Below, in pieces: positions 26,550-35,020 of a stretch of 64,000 nt of DNA; positions within the stretch are counted from its first letter, which is position 1, and each line of letters opens with the position of its first letter. The DNA comes from Porphyromonadaceae bacterium UBA7203. Its GTDB lineage: Bacteria; Bacteroidota; Bacteroidia; Bacteroidales; Muribaculaceae. The notes beneath the pieces are model-generated. The model did no database searches. It worked only from the letters and a program-made list of their open reading frames with translations, and was not told the DNA's origin. The translations under genes were made by a program, and so were the position numbers. The stretch spans positions 8,629-72,628 of the forward strand of contig DKUN01000016.1 of assembly GCA_002490725.1 (NCBI GenBank), written 5' to 3'.

Positions 26550-26600
26550 CTCTACACAACCTCTACAACATCGATTATTTACCTCTACATTCACCTTACA
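26550..26600 (-). repeat. Four phased direct repeats upstream of susC (candidate activator operator)
   Basis: CTCTACA at 26550-26556, 26561-26567 and 26583-26589, and CCTTACA at 26594-26600 (TGTAGAG / TGTAAGG on the susC strand). Start-to-start spacings are 11, 22 and 11 bp, so all copies face the same side of the helix. They lie directly upstream of the susC -33 box, at about -50 to -95, the place for an activator. Confidence 0.6.
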
Positions 26601-26640
26601 TAAATTTTTAAATCCCTGAATACATGATGTTTATATTTTT

Positions 26641-26656
26641 TATGTTATATAACATA
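26641..26656. repeat. 16-bp perfect palindrome in the regulator leader
   Basis: TATGTTATATAACATA is fully self-complementary and lies ~34 bp upstream of the weak -7 box (CATCTTTG, 26690-26697) of the SusR-like gene. It may be an operator for a dimeric repressor such as a global regulator; AT-rich composition makes chance possible. Confidence 0.4.
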
Positions 26657-26726
26657 TAACTCGCTTATGCCCTACAATGATATTTTAACCATCTTTGCAC
26701 TCTGAAGAACCTTCATATCGGGCTTT

Positions 26727-29618
26727 ATGAAAAACAATTTACTGAAAACGGCATTTCTATCGGCGTGCATTGCCCTGACGGCGCTGAATGCACTCGCCGG
26801 CGCATACATCCAGATTCGCAACTTTCCGCGCAGTTCTTATTCGGGCGGCCCGCAAAACTGGGCCGTAGCGCAAGACTCGGTCGGACGCCTTTACGTCGGC
26901 AACCGCGACGGCATGATCATGTTCGACGGCGAACGCTGGGCAAAATACCCGCTACCGAACCTAACGACGGTCAGGTCGCTTCATTATGATGCCAATAGCA
27001 ACCGCATCTATGCAAGCGGGTCGGAAGAATTCGGCTACTTCTCGCCGGCTCCCGAAAGCGGACTCATCTCATACACATCGCTCACCCCTACCCTGCCCGA
27101 CAACACACCCGCTTCGCTGACCGAAATCTGGAACATCATGTTTCAGGGAAACAACATCTGGTTTCAGTGCGACAACCATATGCTCCGCTATGACGGTAAG
27201 ACTACCGAGGTGCTGCCGACCCCGGCCCGCGTGTCGTGCTCGTCGATAATAGCCGACCGCATTTACATCGGCACCGAAAACGGACACATCTATCGCATTG
27301 ACGGCCGCCATTTTGCCGCAGTCCCGTCGATTGAAATTCTTGAAGGCACAAAAATCCGCGGCATTCTGCCCTATGGCGACGGCCTGCTGATAGCCACCGA
27401 GGTCAACGGCCTTTTTCTGCTGCGCAACAACTCAATCGCGCCGTTCAAAAGCGACATCAACGACTTTCTGAAAGAAAATCAGTTATTCTGCTCGTCATCA
27501 TCGGGCGACGACTACATTTTCGGCACGGTGACACACGGCGCTGTGGTCAAGAACTTCCACTCCGGCGCCACATATTTCATAAACAAACAGAGCGGCATGC
27601 AGAACAACACCGTGCTCAACGCCTCGTTCGACCGCTCGGGCAACATCTGGCTCTGTCTTGACAACGGTCTCGACTATGCCGTTTATAATTCGCCGATAAC
27701 CAACATTATCGGCCCGCAAAACGACGTCGGCGCCGGCTACTCGTCGCTGCTCTGCGGCAACCGTCTTTATCTCGGCACGAACCAAGGCCTGTTCTCTACA
27801 GCCTACCCATTCACGTCGAGTCCCGAACCGATTGCCCTCCGCAAGGAACTTCAAGGCCAGATATGGTCCATCACTCCAGACTCCGGCAATACATTTTTCG
27901 TTGCGGGCGACACCGGCAGCTACTTCAGTTCGCCCGGAGGCGGAGGCTACAAGAAAATCGACGGAATTTCAGGAACTCACCGAATCCGCAAGGTCAAAGG
28001 CCACGATGACACCGCGATAGCCTCATGCTACGACGGCATATACCTGCTCAAACGCCAGGGCGACACTTGGGTGAACAACGGCATCATTGAAGGGCAGCCT
28101 CAGGTCAGAGGCGACTTCGAAATCGACGACAACAACCACATCTGGATAAGCCACTGGCTCAAAGGAGTATATCGGCTTAAATTCGACCCGGAATCAAAAA
28201 AAATCGAGTCGTCGAGACTTTATACTTCCGACGACGGCCTGCCAACCTCTCAAAACAATTCCGTCACCGTTTATCATGGGGCCCCGGTGGTGGTGAGCCT
28301 GACCGGATTCTACGTACTTGACCTGAAGTCAGACCGTTTCATACCTCAAACCGAGCTGACTGAATCATTCCACAACGCCGAGCCGCTGTCGCTTCACTGC
28401 AGCGGCGACACCCTGCTGCTCATTGACGCCAACGGCTTCCAGATGCTGCACTGCGGTCTGTCGGGCTCGACCGACAAACGCTGTGTTATCAGCCGGGCGC
28501 TGAGCGAGGAACTCGTTAACGGTTTCGAGCACGTCAACATTCTCTCGCCCGGCGAGATTATTGTGGCCAACCAGAACGGCTTCTGGAGCGTCAACACTTC
28601 AAAAGACCTCTCGGCGGGCTGGCATCCGCGCCCCGTCATAAGCGCCATCTACGCCAACGGCGACTCTCTGGTCTACCAGACCATGCCATCAGCCGAGAGC
28701 CCTCATCCGGCCACACTGCCCTTCAGCCTCAACTCGCTCAGGTTTGAATTCGCCTGCCCCGACTTCAGCACAGAGGCCGGTGTGCGCTACAGTTCGTTTC
28801 TTGAAGGCTACGACAGCGGATGGAGCCCGATGCTCACTGAGTCGTCGCGCGAATATACGCGTCTGCCCGAGGGCACATATAAACTCCATCTCAAGGCACG
28901 CAACCTTCAGAACGGCCTGGAAGATGAAACTGTATTCACAATCAACATTCTGCCACCCTGGTATCGGTCGCTCGCCGCAAAAACAACCTATCTCATCTTT
29001 ACCATAGTCTTCATGGCGCTGTGTGCAAAGATGTTGGTCAAGTGGAAAAGCAATGCCGAGTCGCGGCTCGAAAAACGGAAGGAGCAAGAGATGGAAGAGA
29101 TGCGCCAACAGGCCGAACAAGATGCTCTGCAGAAAGACTACGAAATCGCAACTCTAAAATCCGAAAAACTCGAGGTAGACATCCGCCACAAGAGCGACGA
29201 ACTCAGCAACGCCACGATGAACCTGATCCGTAAAAACGAAATTCTCAACGACATTGCTTCTAAAATCGCCAAAATACAGTCGCTCAGCTCGCTGGAACAG
29301 AGTGTACAGAAACAGCTCGCCCACATACAGGCCTCCATTGAGCAGAACATCAGCCACGACGATGACTGGAGCACGTTCAAACGTAACTTCGACATTGTTT
29401 ACGGCGACTACATCAAGCGCCTGCTTGAACGCCATCCGCAGCTGTCGCAGTCCGACATTCGCCTTTGCTGCTACATACGCATGGGGCTGACCAGCAAAGA
29501 TATCGCTCCGCTGGTCAACATTTCGTTCAAGTCGGTCGAGATGGCACGCTACCGCCTGCGCAAAAAAATGGAACTCCAGTCAAACGTGGCTCTGACTGAA
29601 TATATCTCGTCGCTCTGA
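26727..29618 (+). CDS. SusR-like one-piece membrane regulator (propeller sensor, Y_Y_Y, TM, LuxR-type HTH)
   Basis: A 963-residue protein: signal-like N-terminus, a large periplasmic sensor of two-propeller type with Reg_prop-like repeats (DSVGRLYVGNRDG, DRSGNIWLCLDNG, DDNNHIWISHW; ~30-680), a Y_Y_Y domain (~690-750, RYSSFLEGYDSGWSP), one membrane span (~753-773), a long cytoplasmic coiled coil (~775-875), and a C-terminal LuxR/GerE-like helix-turn-helix (~907-948, GLTSKDIAPLVNISFKSVEMARYRLR). No histidine kinase or receiver domain is present, so unlike hybrid two-component systems it should bind DNA while membrane bound. Divergent from susC, it is the likely activator of the glucan locus. 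Confidence 0.88.
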   Translation: MKNNLLKTAFLSACIALTALNALAGAYIQIRNFPRSSYSGGPQNWAVAQDSVGRLYVGNRDGMIMFDGERWAKYPLPNLTTVRSLHYDANSNRIYASGSEEFGYFSPAPESGLISYTSLTPTLPDNTPASLTEIWNIMFQGNNIWFQCDNHMLRYDGKTTEVLPTPARVSCSSIIADRIYIGTENGHIYRIDGRHFAAVPSIEILEGTKIRGILPYGDGLLIATEVNGLFLLRNNSIAPFKSDINDFLKENQLFCSSSSGDDYIFGTVTHGAVVKNFHSGATYFINKQSGMQNNTVLNASFDRSGNIWLCLDNGLDYAVYNSPITNIIGPQNDVGAGYSSLLCGNRLYLGTNQGLFSTAYPFTSSPEPIALRKELQGQIWSITPDSGNTFFVAGDTGSYFSSPGGGGYKKIDGISGTHRIRKVKGHDDTAIASCYDGIYLLKRQGDTWVNNGIIEGQPQVRGDFEIDDNNHIWISHWLKGVYRLKFDPESKKIESSRLYTSDDGLPTSQNNSVTVYHGAPVVVSLTGFYVLDLKSDRFIPQTELTESFHNAEPLSLHCSGDTLLLIDANGFQMLHCGLSGSTDKRCVISRALSEELVNGFEHVNILSPGEIIVANQNGFWSVNTSKDLSAGWHPRPVISAIYANGDSLVYQTMPSAESPHPATLPFSLNSLRFEFACPDFSTEAGVRYSSFLEGYDSGWSPMLTESSREYTRLPEGTYKLHLKARNLQNGLEDETVFTINILPPWYRSLAAKTTYLIFTIVFMALCAKMLVKWKSNAESRLEKRKEQEMEEMRQQAEQDALQKDYEIATLKSEKLEVDIRHKSDELSNATMNLIRKNEILNDIASKIAKIQSLSSLEQSVQKQLAHIQASIEQNISHDDDWSTFKRNFDIVYGDYIKRLLERHPQLSQSDIRLCCYIRMGLTSKDIAPLVNISFKSVEMARYRLRKKMELQSNVALTEYISSL

Positions 29619-29630
29619 TCCGGCTCCGAA

Positions 29631-30713
29631 TCAGTCAAAAAGCGAATTGTCGGAATCAGGCAGCGTTATGCCCAGATGATTGTAGGCAAGCGAAGTCACC
29701 TGGCGTCCGCGGGGTGTGCGGGTAATGAACCCCTCCTTGATCAGAAACGGCTCATAGACCTCCTCGACCGTGCCGGGATCCTCGCCGATAGCGGTGGCAA
29801 TAGTGGTAAGTCCGACCGGACCTCCGCCGAACTTGTCGATTACAGTGCGGAGCAGCTTGTTGTCAATCTCGTCGAGACCATAGCGGTCAATATTGAGCGC
29901 CTCGAGGGCATAGCGGGCAATTTCAGGGTCAATGGCACCCGAGCCCTCAACCTGCGCAAAGTCACGCACACGGCGCAGCAGAGCATTGGCTATACGTGGA
30001 GTGCCGCGGCTGCGCATGGCGATTTCGCGCGCCGCTCTCTCCGAACAGCCCACGTTCAGCAGGCGCGCCGAGCGCAGAATAATGCTCTCCAGCACGTCGT
30101 GGTCATAGTATTCAAGATGGAAGTTAATGCCGAAGCGGGCACGCAACGGAGCTGTCAGCAGGCCGCTGCGGGTGGTTGCTCCCACCAGAGTAAACGGATT
30201 CAGCTTAATCTGCACCGTTCTTGCGCCCGGACCCTTGTCAATCATTATGTCAATGACATAATCTTCCATAGCCGAATATAGATACTCTTCGACTATCGGG
30301 CTCAGGCGATGTATTTCATCAATGAAAAGCACGTCGTTGGTTTCAAGCGACGTCAGAATGCCGGCCAGGTCGCCGGGTTTGTCGAGCACCGGGCCCGACG
30401 TGACTTTCATGCCTACTCCGAGTTCGTTGGCTATAATGCCGCTCAGAGTGGTTTTTCCAAGCCCCGGAGGGCCATGCAGAAGGGTGTGGTCAAGCGACTC
30501 GCCTCGCATGCGCGCGGCGGCTACAAAAACCTTGAGGTTCTTAACAATCTTATCCTGACCGGCAAACGATTCGAACTCCGACGGGCGCAAGGCGCGCTCG
30601 ACGTCGCGGTCGACCTCGCCGCGAGGACGCACGGCCTCGGCACGTATGTCGAGGTCGGCGTCGTCGGGAACAATATCTTGCGGAGTTATCTCTGTCTTAC
30701 TTTTTCGCGCCAT
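29631..30713 (-). CDS. ruvB: Holliday junction branch-migration helicase RuvB
   Basis: A 360-residue AAA+ motor. Walker A GPPGLGKTTL near residue 81, Walker B LFIDEIHRL near 130, sensor GATTRSGLLTAPLRARFG near 180, and the C-terminal winged helix ending near GRQVTSLAYNHLG. The ~20-residue N-terminal extension before RALRPSEFESFAGQ is common in Bacteroidetes. It drives branch migration with RuvA (not seen here). Its start overlaps the DUF4254 gene by 9 bp, so the two are coupled. It converges with the SusR-like gene with a 12-bp gap. Confidence 0.97.
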   Translation of the reverse strand: MARKSKTEITPQDIVPDDADLDIRAEAVRPRGEVDRDVERALRPSEFESFAGQDKIVKNLKVFVAAARMRGESLDHTLLHGPPGLGKTTLSGIIANELGVGMKVTSGPVLDKPGDLAGILTSLETNDVLFIDEIHRLSPIVEEYLYSAMEDYVIDIMIDKGPGARTVQIKLNPFTLVGATTRSGLLTAPLRARFGINFHLEYYDHDVLESIILRSARLLNVGCSERAAREIAMRSRGTPRIANALLRRVRDFAQVEGSGAIDPEIARYALEALNIDRYGLDEIDNKLLRTVIDKFGGGPVGLTTIATAIGEDPGTVEEVYEPFLIKEGFITRTPRGRQVTSLAYNHLGITLPDSDNSLFD

Positions 30714-31305
30714 AGAGCACCGGGTTAGTAGCCGGGTCGTTATACATTTTCATCTGGCGGTAAACCTTCATGTACTTTCTGCCGGCCTCGATGTCGTTGA
30801 GCAGGGCATCAATGGCCGAAATCAAATCGGAGCGCTGCTCGTCAAGCACGGCAAGACGGGCGGCGCAACGGTCGCGGTGAGCGGCGTCAGCATCGTCACG
30901 CTCTACTTCCGCACGCATATGGTAGATTTTCAGAGCCAGGATTGACAGGCGATCAAGAGCCCACGCCGGGCTCTCTGTGTTGATTGTAGCGTCGGCAAGC
31001 GGCTTCACGCCGCCATACAAAGAGCGGAAATACGTGTCGATTTCCTCAACCATGTCAGTTCTGACCTGATTGCTGCGGTCAATGCGGCGCTTCAGCGCAA
31101 GGGCTTCGACAGGGTCGATTTCGGGGTCGCGGATAATGTCTTCGAGGTGCCACTGAACGGCGTCGACCCAGTTCTTGTCGAAAAGCACGGCGTCGACCGA
31201 ACCCCTTTCATAAGGATTCGGCGACGGTGCGTCTACGTTGTCAGTGATGTGATAGGCATTTGTCGCCTCCTCAAAAATATTGAAGGCTTTTTGGGCAAAC
31301 GTCAT
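30697..31305 (-). CDS. DUF4254 family protein
   Basis: A 202-residue all-helical protein that I match to the Bacteroidetes DUF4254 family; its function is unknown to me. ATG at 31305 is preferred over an in-frame TTG two codons earlier. Seen: an N-terminal helix (FAQKAFNIFEEATNAYH), a VQWHLEDIIRDPEIDP segment, the NQVRTDMVEEID helix and a charged C-terminal half with DDADAAHRDRCAAR. No signal peptide or membrane span. It lies between the ROK kinase and ruvB on one transcript, and in related genomes the family is sometimes near lipopolysaccharide genes, which is not supported here. Confidence 0.75.
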   Translation of the reverse strand: MTFAQKAFNIFEEATNAYHITDNVDAPSPNPYERGSVDAVLFDKNWVDAVQWHLEDIIRDPEIDPVEALALKRRIDRSNQVRTDMVEEIDTYFRSLYGGVKPLADATINTESPAWALDRLSILALKIYHMRAEVERDDADAAHRDRCAARLAVLDEQRSDLISAIDALLNDIEAGRKYMKVYRQMKMYNDPATNPVLYGAKK

Positions 31306-31320
31306 CTGCAATAGTCGTTG

Positions 31321-32313
31321 TTAGCTGTTGATTTCAGAGTTGGTGGCAGCTGCACGCATGGCGTCCCAGCCGAGAGCGCTGGCGCCGAGCACTGCGGCAT
31401 CGGCCTCTTTGAGTTCCGACACGAGAATCTTGATTTTGCCACGGTGGAACGACAGGGCATTCTTGTCGAACGCCTCGCGTATGGGCTTGAACAGGAGCTC
31501 GCCCGACTTGGCCAGTCCGCCGAAAAGAATGAACGCCTCGGGCGAAGTGGCTGCAGCGAAATCCGCCAGGGCCTCGCCGAGCACACGGCCGGTGAATTCA
31601 AACACGCTCTGGGCAATGGGGTCGCCCTGAATGGCGGCTTCATACACGTCCTTCGACGTCAGGTCGGCGCCGGGAATGTTGCGGAGCAGCGAGGGAACCG
31701 AGGGCGATGCGTCGAGATACTCCAGGGCTGTGCGCACAACGCCGGTGGCCGAGCAGTAGGTTTCCAGACAGCCGCAACGGCCGCAGCCGCACAGGCGGCC
31801 GCCCCGGCGGATAATAACGTGGCCCAGTTCGCCGGCAAGACCGTCGGCGCCATAAATCATCTGGCCGTTCGACACGATGCCCGAACCTACACCGGTTCCG
31901 AGCGTAATCATGACGAAATCGCGCATGCCGCGTGCGGCGCCATAAGTCATTTCGCCGATAGCGGCAGCGTTGGCGTCGTTGGTCACGGCAACGGGTATGC
32001 CGAAGCGGTCAGCCAGACTGCGGGCCAGCGGAAGTTCGCCCTTCCAGATCAGGTTGGCGGCGTTTTCTATGCGGCCGGTATAATAGTTGGCATTGGGCGC
32101 ACCAACGCCGATACCGCCGATTTTGTCGGTGGCGTCGTTGGCTTCAATCAACTTGACGGCCTCCTGATGGAGTTCGTCTATATAATCTTCAAAGACAGGA
32201 TGCGTTTTTGTCTTTATAGCGCCTGAGGCAATCACGGTACCGCGCGCGTCGACGATGCCGAACACGGTGTTCGTTCCGCCTATGTCGATACCAAGTACAT
32301 AAGGTTTACTCAT
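31321..32313 (-). CDS. ROK-family sugar kinase (probable glucokinase)
   Basis: A 330-residue cytosolic kinase. Phosphate-binding GIDIGGTNTVFG at ~9-20, sugar-binding TNDANAAAIGE near 137, ATP-binding ITLGTGVGSGIV near 157, and the ROK zinc site GHVIIRRGGRLCGCGRCGCLE near 188-208 (His plus four Cys). No DNA-binding domain, so it is an enzyme and not a repressor. The signature fits ROK glucokinases such as Bacteroides RokA, which could phosphorylate glucose released by the GH3 enzyme upstream in the window. Located between carboxynorspermidine dehydrogenase (28 bp) and DUF4254 (15 bp). Confidence 0.88.
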   Translation of the reverse strand: MSKPYVLGIDIGGTNTVFGIVDARGTVIASGAIKTKTHPVFEDYIDELHQEAVKLIEANDATDKIGGIGVGAPNANYYTGRIENAANLIWKGELPLARSLADRFGIPVAVTNDANAAAIGEMTYGAARGMRDFVMITLGTGVGSGIVSNGQMIYGADGLAGELGHVIIRRGGRLCGCGRCGCLETYCSATGVVRTALEYLDASPSVPSLLRNIPGADLTSKDVYEAAIQGDPIAQSVFEFTGRVLGEALADFAAATSPEAFILFGGLAKSGELLFKPIREAFDKNALSFHRGKIKILVSELKEADAAVLGASALGWDAMRAAATNSEINS

Positions 32314-32341
32314 GGTAGCTGTTTAGTGTATAAAGGTTGGT

Positions 32342-33565
32342 TTATAGTTTATCGACTTCAAGATCGCCGTTGATTTCTTCCTCCCAGGGCAGACCGTCGG
32401 CGGCGAGCTGTTCGAGGAACGGATCGGGATCGAACTCTTCGACATTGCGCACGCCCTTGAGAGCCCACTTGCCTGTCAGGAACATCATGGCGCCGACCAT
32501 TGCGGGCACACCGGTTGTGTAGCTCACGGCCTGCATGCCGGTTTCCTTATAGGCGGCCTCATGGCTGCAGTTGTTGAAGATATAGTAGGTCAGCGGCTTG
32601 CCTTCCTTATCCTTGCCGGCTATGCGACATCCGATCGAGGTTTCGCCGTGATAGTTCTCGCCGAGGTCCTGAGGATTGGGCAGCACGGCCTTGAGGAACT
32701 GCAGGGGCACGATTTTGGTGCCGTTATAGTCAACCTCGTCAATGCGTGCCATGCCGATGTTCTGAATAACGCGCAGGTGAGTCAGATATTCCTGGCCGAA
32801 CGTCATCCAGAAGCGCGCGCGCTTGATTGAGGGGAAGTTCTGCACCAGGCTCTCGAGTTCTTCGTGATAGAGCAGATAGCTGTCGCGCGCGCCGATACGC
32901 GGATAGGTCAGTGAACCGTGAATTTCAAGCGGTCCGGTTGTTACCCACCGGCCATCCTGATAATAGCGGCCGTTCTGAGTAATTTCGCGGATGTTGATTT
33001 CGGGATTGAAGTTGGTGGCAAAAGCCTTGCCGTGGTCGCCGGCGTTGCAGTCAACGATGTCAAGCGTCTCCATTTCCGAGAAATAGTGCTTGGCGGCATA
33101 GGCGGTAAACACGCCGCTCACGCCGGGGTCGAAACCGCAGCCAAGAATAGCCGTCAGTCCGGCCTGCTCAAAGCGCTCGCGATAGGCCCACTGCCATGAA
33201 TACTCGAAGTGAGCCACGTCTTTGGGCTCATAGTTGGCCGTGTCAAGATAGTTTACGCCACACTGCAGGCAAGCCTCCATAATAGTGAGGTCCTGATAGG
33301 GAAGCGCCACGTTGATGACCAGTTCCGGCTTGTGACGTCCGAGAAGGGCCACGAGCTCCTCAACAGAGTCGGCGTCAACGCGGTCAGTAGTGATGGCCGG
33401 AGCCTGGGGCACGGCCTTGCTGATAGATTCAGCAACGGCATCGCACTTGCTCTTGGTGCGCGATGCGATGACGATTTCGGGTCCGAAGACTTCAGGATGC
33501 TGGGCGCACTTGTGGGCCACAACTGTGCCCACGCCGCCGGCGCCGATAATAACGACTTTTGCCAT
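32342..33565 (-). CDS. Carboxynorspermidine dehydrogenase (saccharopine dehydrogenase-like)
   Basis: A 407-residue NAD(P)-dependent enzyme. Rossmann motif VVIIGAGGVGTVVAHKC at ~4-20; conserved GCGFDPGVSGVFTAYAAKHY near 148 and the C-terminal FNNCSHEAAYKETG segment, both diagnostic of the carboxynorspermidine/carboxyspermidine branch. It would reduce the Schiff base of diaminopropane- or putrescine-derived aldehyde with aspartate semialdehyde in the alternative spermidine pathway used by Bacteroidetes. Lysine-pathway saccharopine dehydrogenase is the general alternative. Start of a four-gene minus-strand run; a weak -7 box (TAACTTAG, complement of 33608-33615) lies upstream. Confidence 0.85.
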   Translation of the reverse strand: MAKVVIIGAGGVGTVVAHKCAQHPEVFGPEIVIASRTKSKCDAVAESISKAVPQAPAITTDRVDADSVEELVALLGRHKPELVINVALPYQDLTIMEACLQCGVNYLDTANYEPKDVAHFEYSWQWAYRERFEQAGLTAILGCGFDPGVSGVFTAYAAKHYFSEMETLDIVDCNAGDHGKAFATNFNPEINIREITQNGRYYQDGRWVTTGPLEIHGSLTYPRIGARDSYLLYHEELESLVQNFPSIKRARFWMTFGQEYLTHLRVIQNIGMARIDEVDYNGTKIVPLQFLKAVLPNPQDLGENYHGETSIGCRIAGKDKEGKPLTYYIFNNCSHEAAYKETGMQAVSYTTGVPAMVGAMMFLTGKWALKGVRNVEEFDPDPFLEQLAADGLPWEEEINGDLEVDKL

Positions 33566-33639
33566 TTAGCTTGCGAATGGTGTGATATGAATTAGTTAAT
33601 TTGTGCGCTAAGTTACAACTTTTTTCTTTTCAGAGCAAA

Positions 33640-34461
33640 TCAATATTGCTCGTCGGCATTGGGAAAATCGACAGCCTTGACATCGGAAACATAGTTGCCT
33701 ACGGCCTCGACAATGCGGTCGCCCAGATCGGCATAACGGCGCAGGAACTTGGGCGAGAAGCCGCGGTTGATGCCGAGCATATCCTGCATGACCAGAACCT
33801 GGCCGTCGGTGCCTGAACCGGCTCCGATGCCGATTGTGGGAATTGAAAGGCTTTTAGAAACCTCGCTGGCAAGGCCGGCGGGAATCTTTTCAAGCACCAG
33901 TCCGAAACAGCCTATTTCCTGGAGCATCATGGCGTCGTCGCGAAGTTTCTGAGCCTCGGCATCAGACTTTGCACGCAGGCCGTAGGAGCCGAACTGATTG
34001 ATGCTCTGAGGCGTGAGGCCGAGATGACCCATCACCGGAATGCCGGCGGCAATAATGCGCTCAATGCACTCGCGCACCTCCGAGCCGCCCTCGATTTTAA
34101 CGGCTTCGGCTCCGGTTTCTTTCATTATGCGCACGGCATTGGCCACTGCCTCTTTCGGGCTCACCTGCACCGTGCCGAAAGGCATGTCGCACACAACCAG
34201 CGCGCGCTTGACGCCGCGCACAACTGATGCGGCATGATAAATCATCTGGTCAAGTGTGATCGGAAGGGTCGACGGATAGCCGGCCATGACGTTGGCGGCC
34301 GAATCGCCGACAAGGATAGCGTCAACTCCGGCTTCGTCTACGAGCTGGGCAATCGAAAAATCATAGGCGGTCAGCATGGCAATTTTCTCGCCACGCTCTT
34401 TCATCTGTTTGAAACGCAGGGTCGTTACCTTGCGCTTATCGTCGGTAGTGTTTGTTGACAT
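33640..34461 (-). CDS. panB: Ketopantoate hydroxymethyltransferase
   Basis: A 273-residue PanB of usual length, catalysing the first step of pantothenate synthesis (methylene-THF plus ketoisovalerate). Seen: MLTAYDFSIAQLVDEAGVDAILVGDSAANV (Mg-binding Asp in VGDS) near residue 29, DMPFGTVQVS near 92, AVKIEGG near 117, GIPVMGHLGLTPQ near 135, and IPTIGIGAGSGTDGQVLVMQDMLG near 205, where Glu is the expected catalytic base in LEKIPA. It starts 2 bp after the ferritin stop, so it appears cotranscribed with it. Confidence 0.95.
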   Translation of the reverse strand: MSTNTTDDKRKVTTLRFKQMKERGEKIAMLTAYDFSIAQLVDEAGVDAILVGDSAANVMAGYPSTLPITLDQMIYHAASVVRGVKRALVVCDMPFGTVQVSPKEAVANAVRIMKETGAEAVKIEGGSEVRECIERIIAAGIPVMGHLGLTPQSINQFGSYGLRAKSDAEAQKLRDDAMMLQEIGCFGLVLEKIPAGLASEVSKSLSIPTIGIGAGSGTDGQVLVMQDMLGINRGFSPKFLRRYADLGDRIVEAVGNYVSDVKAVDFPNADEQY

Positions 34462-34463
34462 TC

Positions 34464-34991
34464 TTATTCAGCGGAATTCTGCAAAGGTGTTGGCACATTA
34501 TAGATGCGGGCGGCGAGTTCGCGGTCAAGGGTGTATAGACCCGGGCCGTCCGTGCCGATCATTTTGAATTTGTTAATGAGATTCTGGGCATTTTCTTCTT
34601 CCTCGACCTGCTCGTTGACAAACCACGAAAGCTGGTCGCGCGTGGCATAGTCATGTTCACTCTCTGCCATGGCATAGAGATTGTTAATCATAGCGGTGAC
34701 CTTCTGCTCGTGTTCGAGTGTGGCGCGGAAAATATCGGTGGGAGTTTCCCAGCCGTCAACGGGCACGGCATCGATGGCCTTGAGCAGCACACGACCGCCG
34801 CGACGCAAAATGTAGTTCATGAAGATTTCAGCGTGAGCCTGCTCTTCCTTGAACTGTATGCGGAACCAGTTGGCAACGCCGGGCAGGCCCTTTTCTTCAC
34901 AATACATACCCATGGAAAGGTAGAGATAAGCCGACCAAAGTTCGGCATTGATCTGCTCATTGAGCGCGTCTTGAATTTTTTGGCTAAGCAT
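34464..34991 (-). CDS. Ferritin (FtnA type)
   Basis: A 175-residue four-helix iron-storage protein of the bacterial non-heme ferritin family. Ferroxidase ligands visible: Glu17 in NEQINAELWSAY, Glu50/His53 in EEQAHAE, Glu ~94 and the QVEEEENAQNLI helix (~128-139). It oxidises Fe(II) and stores it as a 24-mer in the cytosol; in Bacteroides it supports iron supply and oxidative-stress survival. A -7 box TAAATTTG (35004-34997) ends 5 nt from its ATG, so it has its own, nearly leaderless, promoter inside the gap after the 5'-nucleotidase gene. panB follows after 2 bp. Confidence 0.93.
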   Translation of the reverse strand: MLSQKIQDALNEQINAELWSAYLYLSMGMYCEEKGLPGVANWFRIQFKEEQAHAEIFMNYILRRGGRVLLKAIDAVPVDGWETPTDIFRATLEHEQKVTAMINNLYAMAESEHDYATRDQLSWFVNEQVEEEENAQNLINKFKMIGTDGPGLYTLDRELAARIYNVPTPLQNSAE

Positions 34992-34996
34992 ATTAT

Positions 34997-35004
34997 CAAA
35001 TTTA
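34997..35004 (-). promoter_or_regulatory. -7 box of the ferritin-panB unit
   Basis: Minus-strand TAAATTTG, 5 nt from the ferritin ATG. No good TTTG is seen at the -33 position. Confidence 0.5.
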
Positions 35005-35020
35005 GTGTTTATTTATCAGT

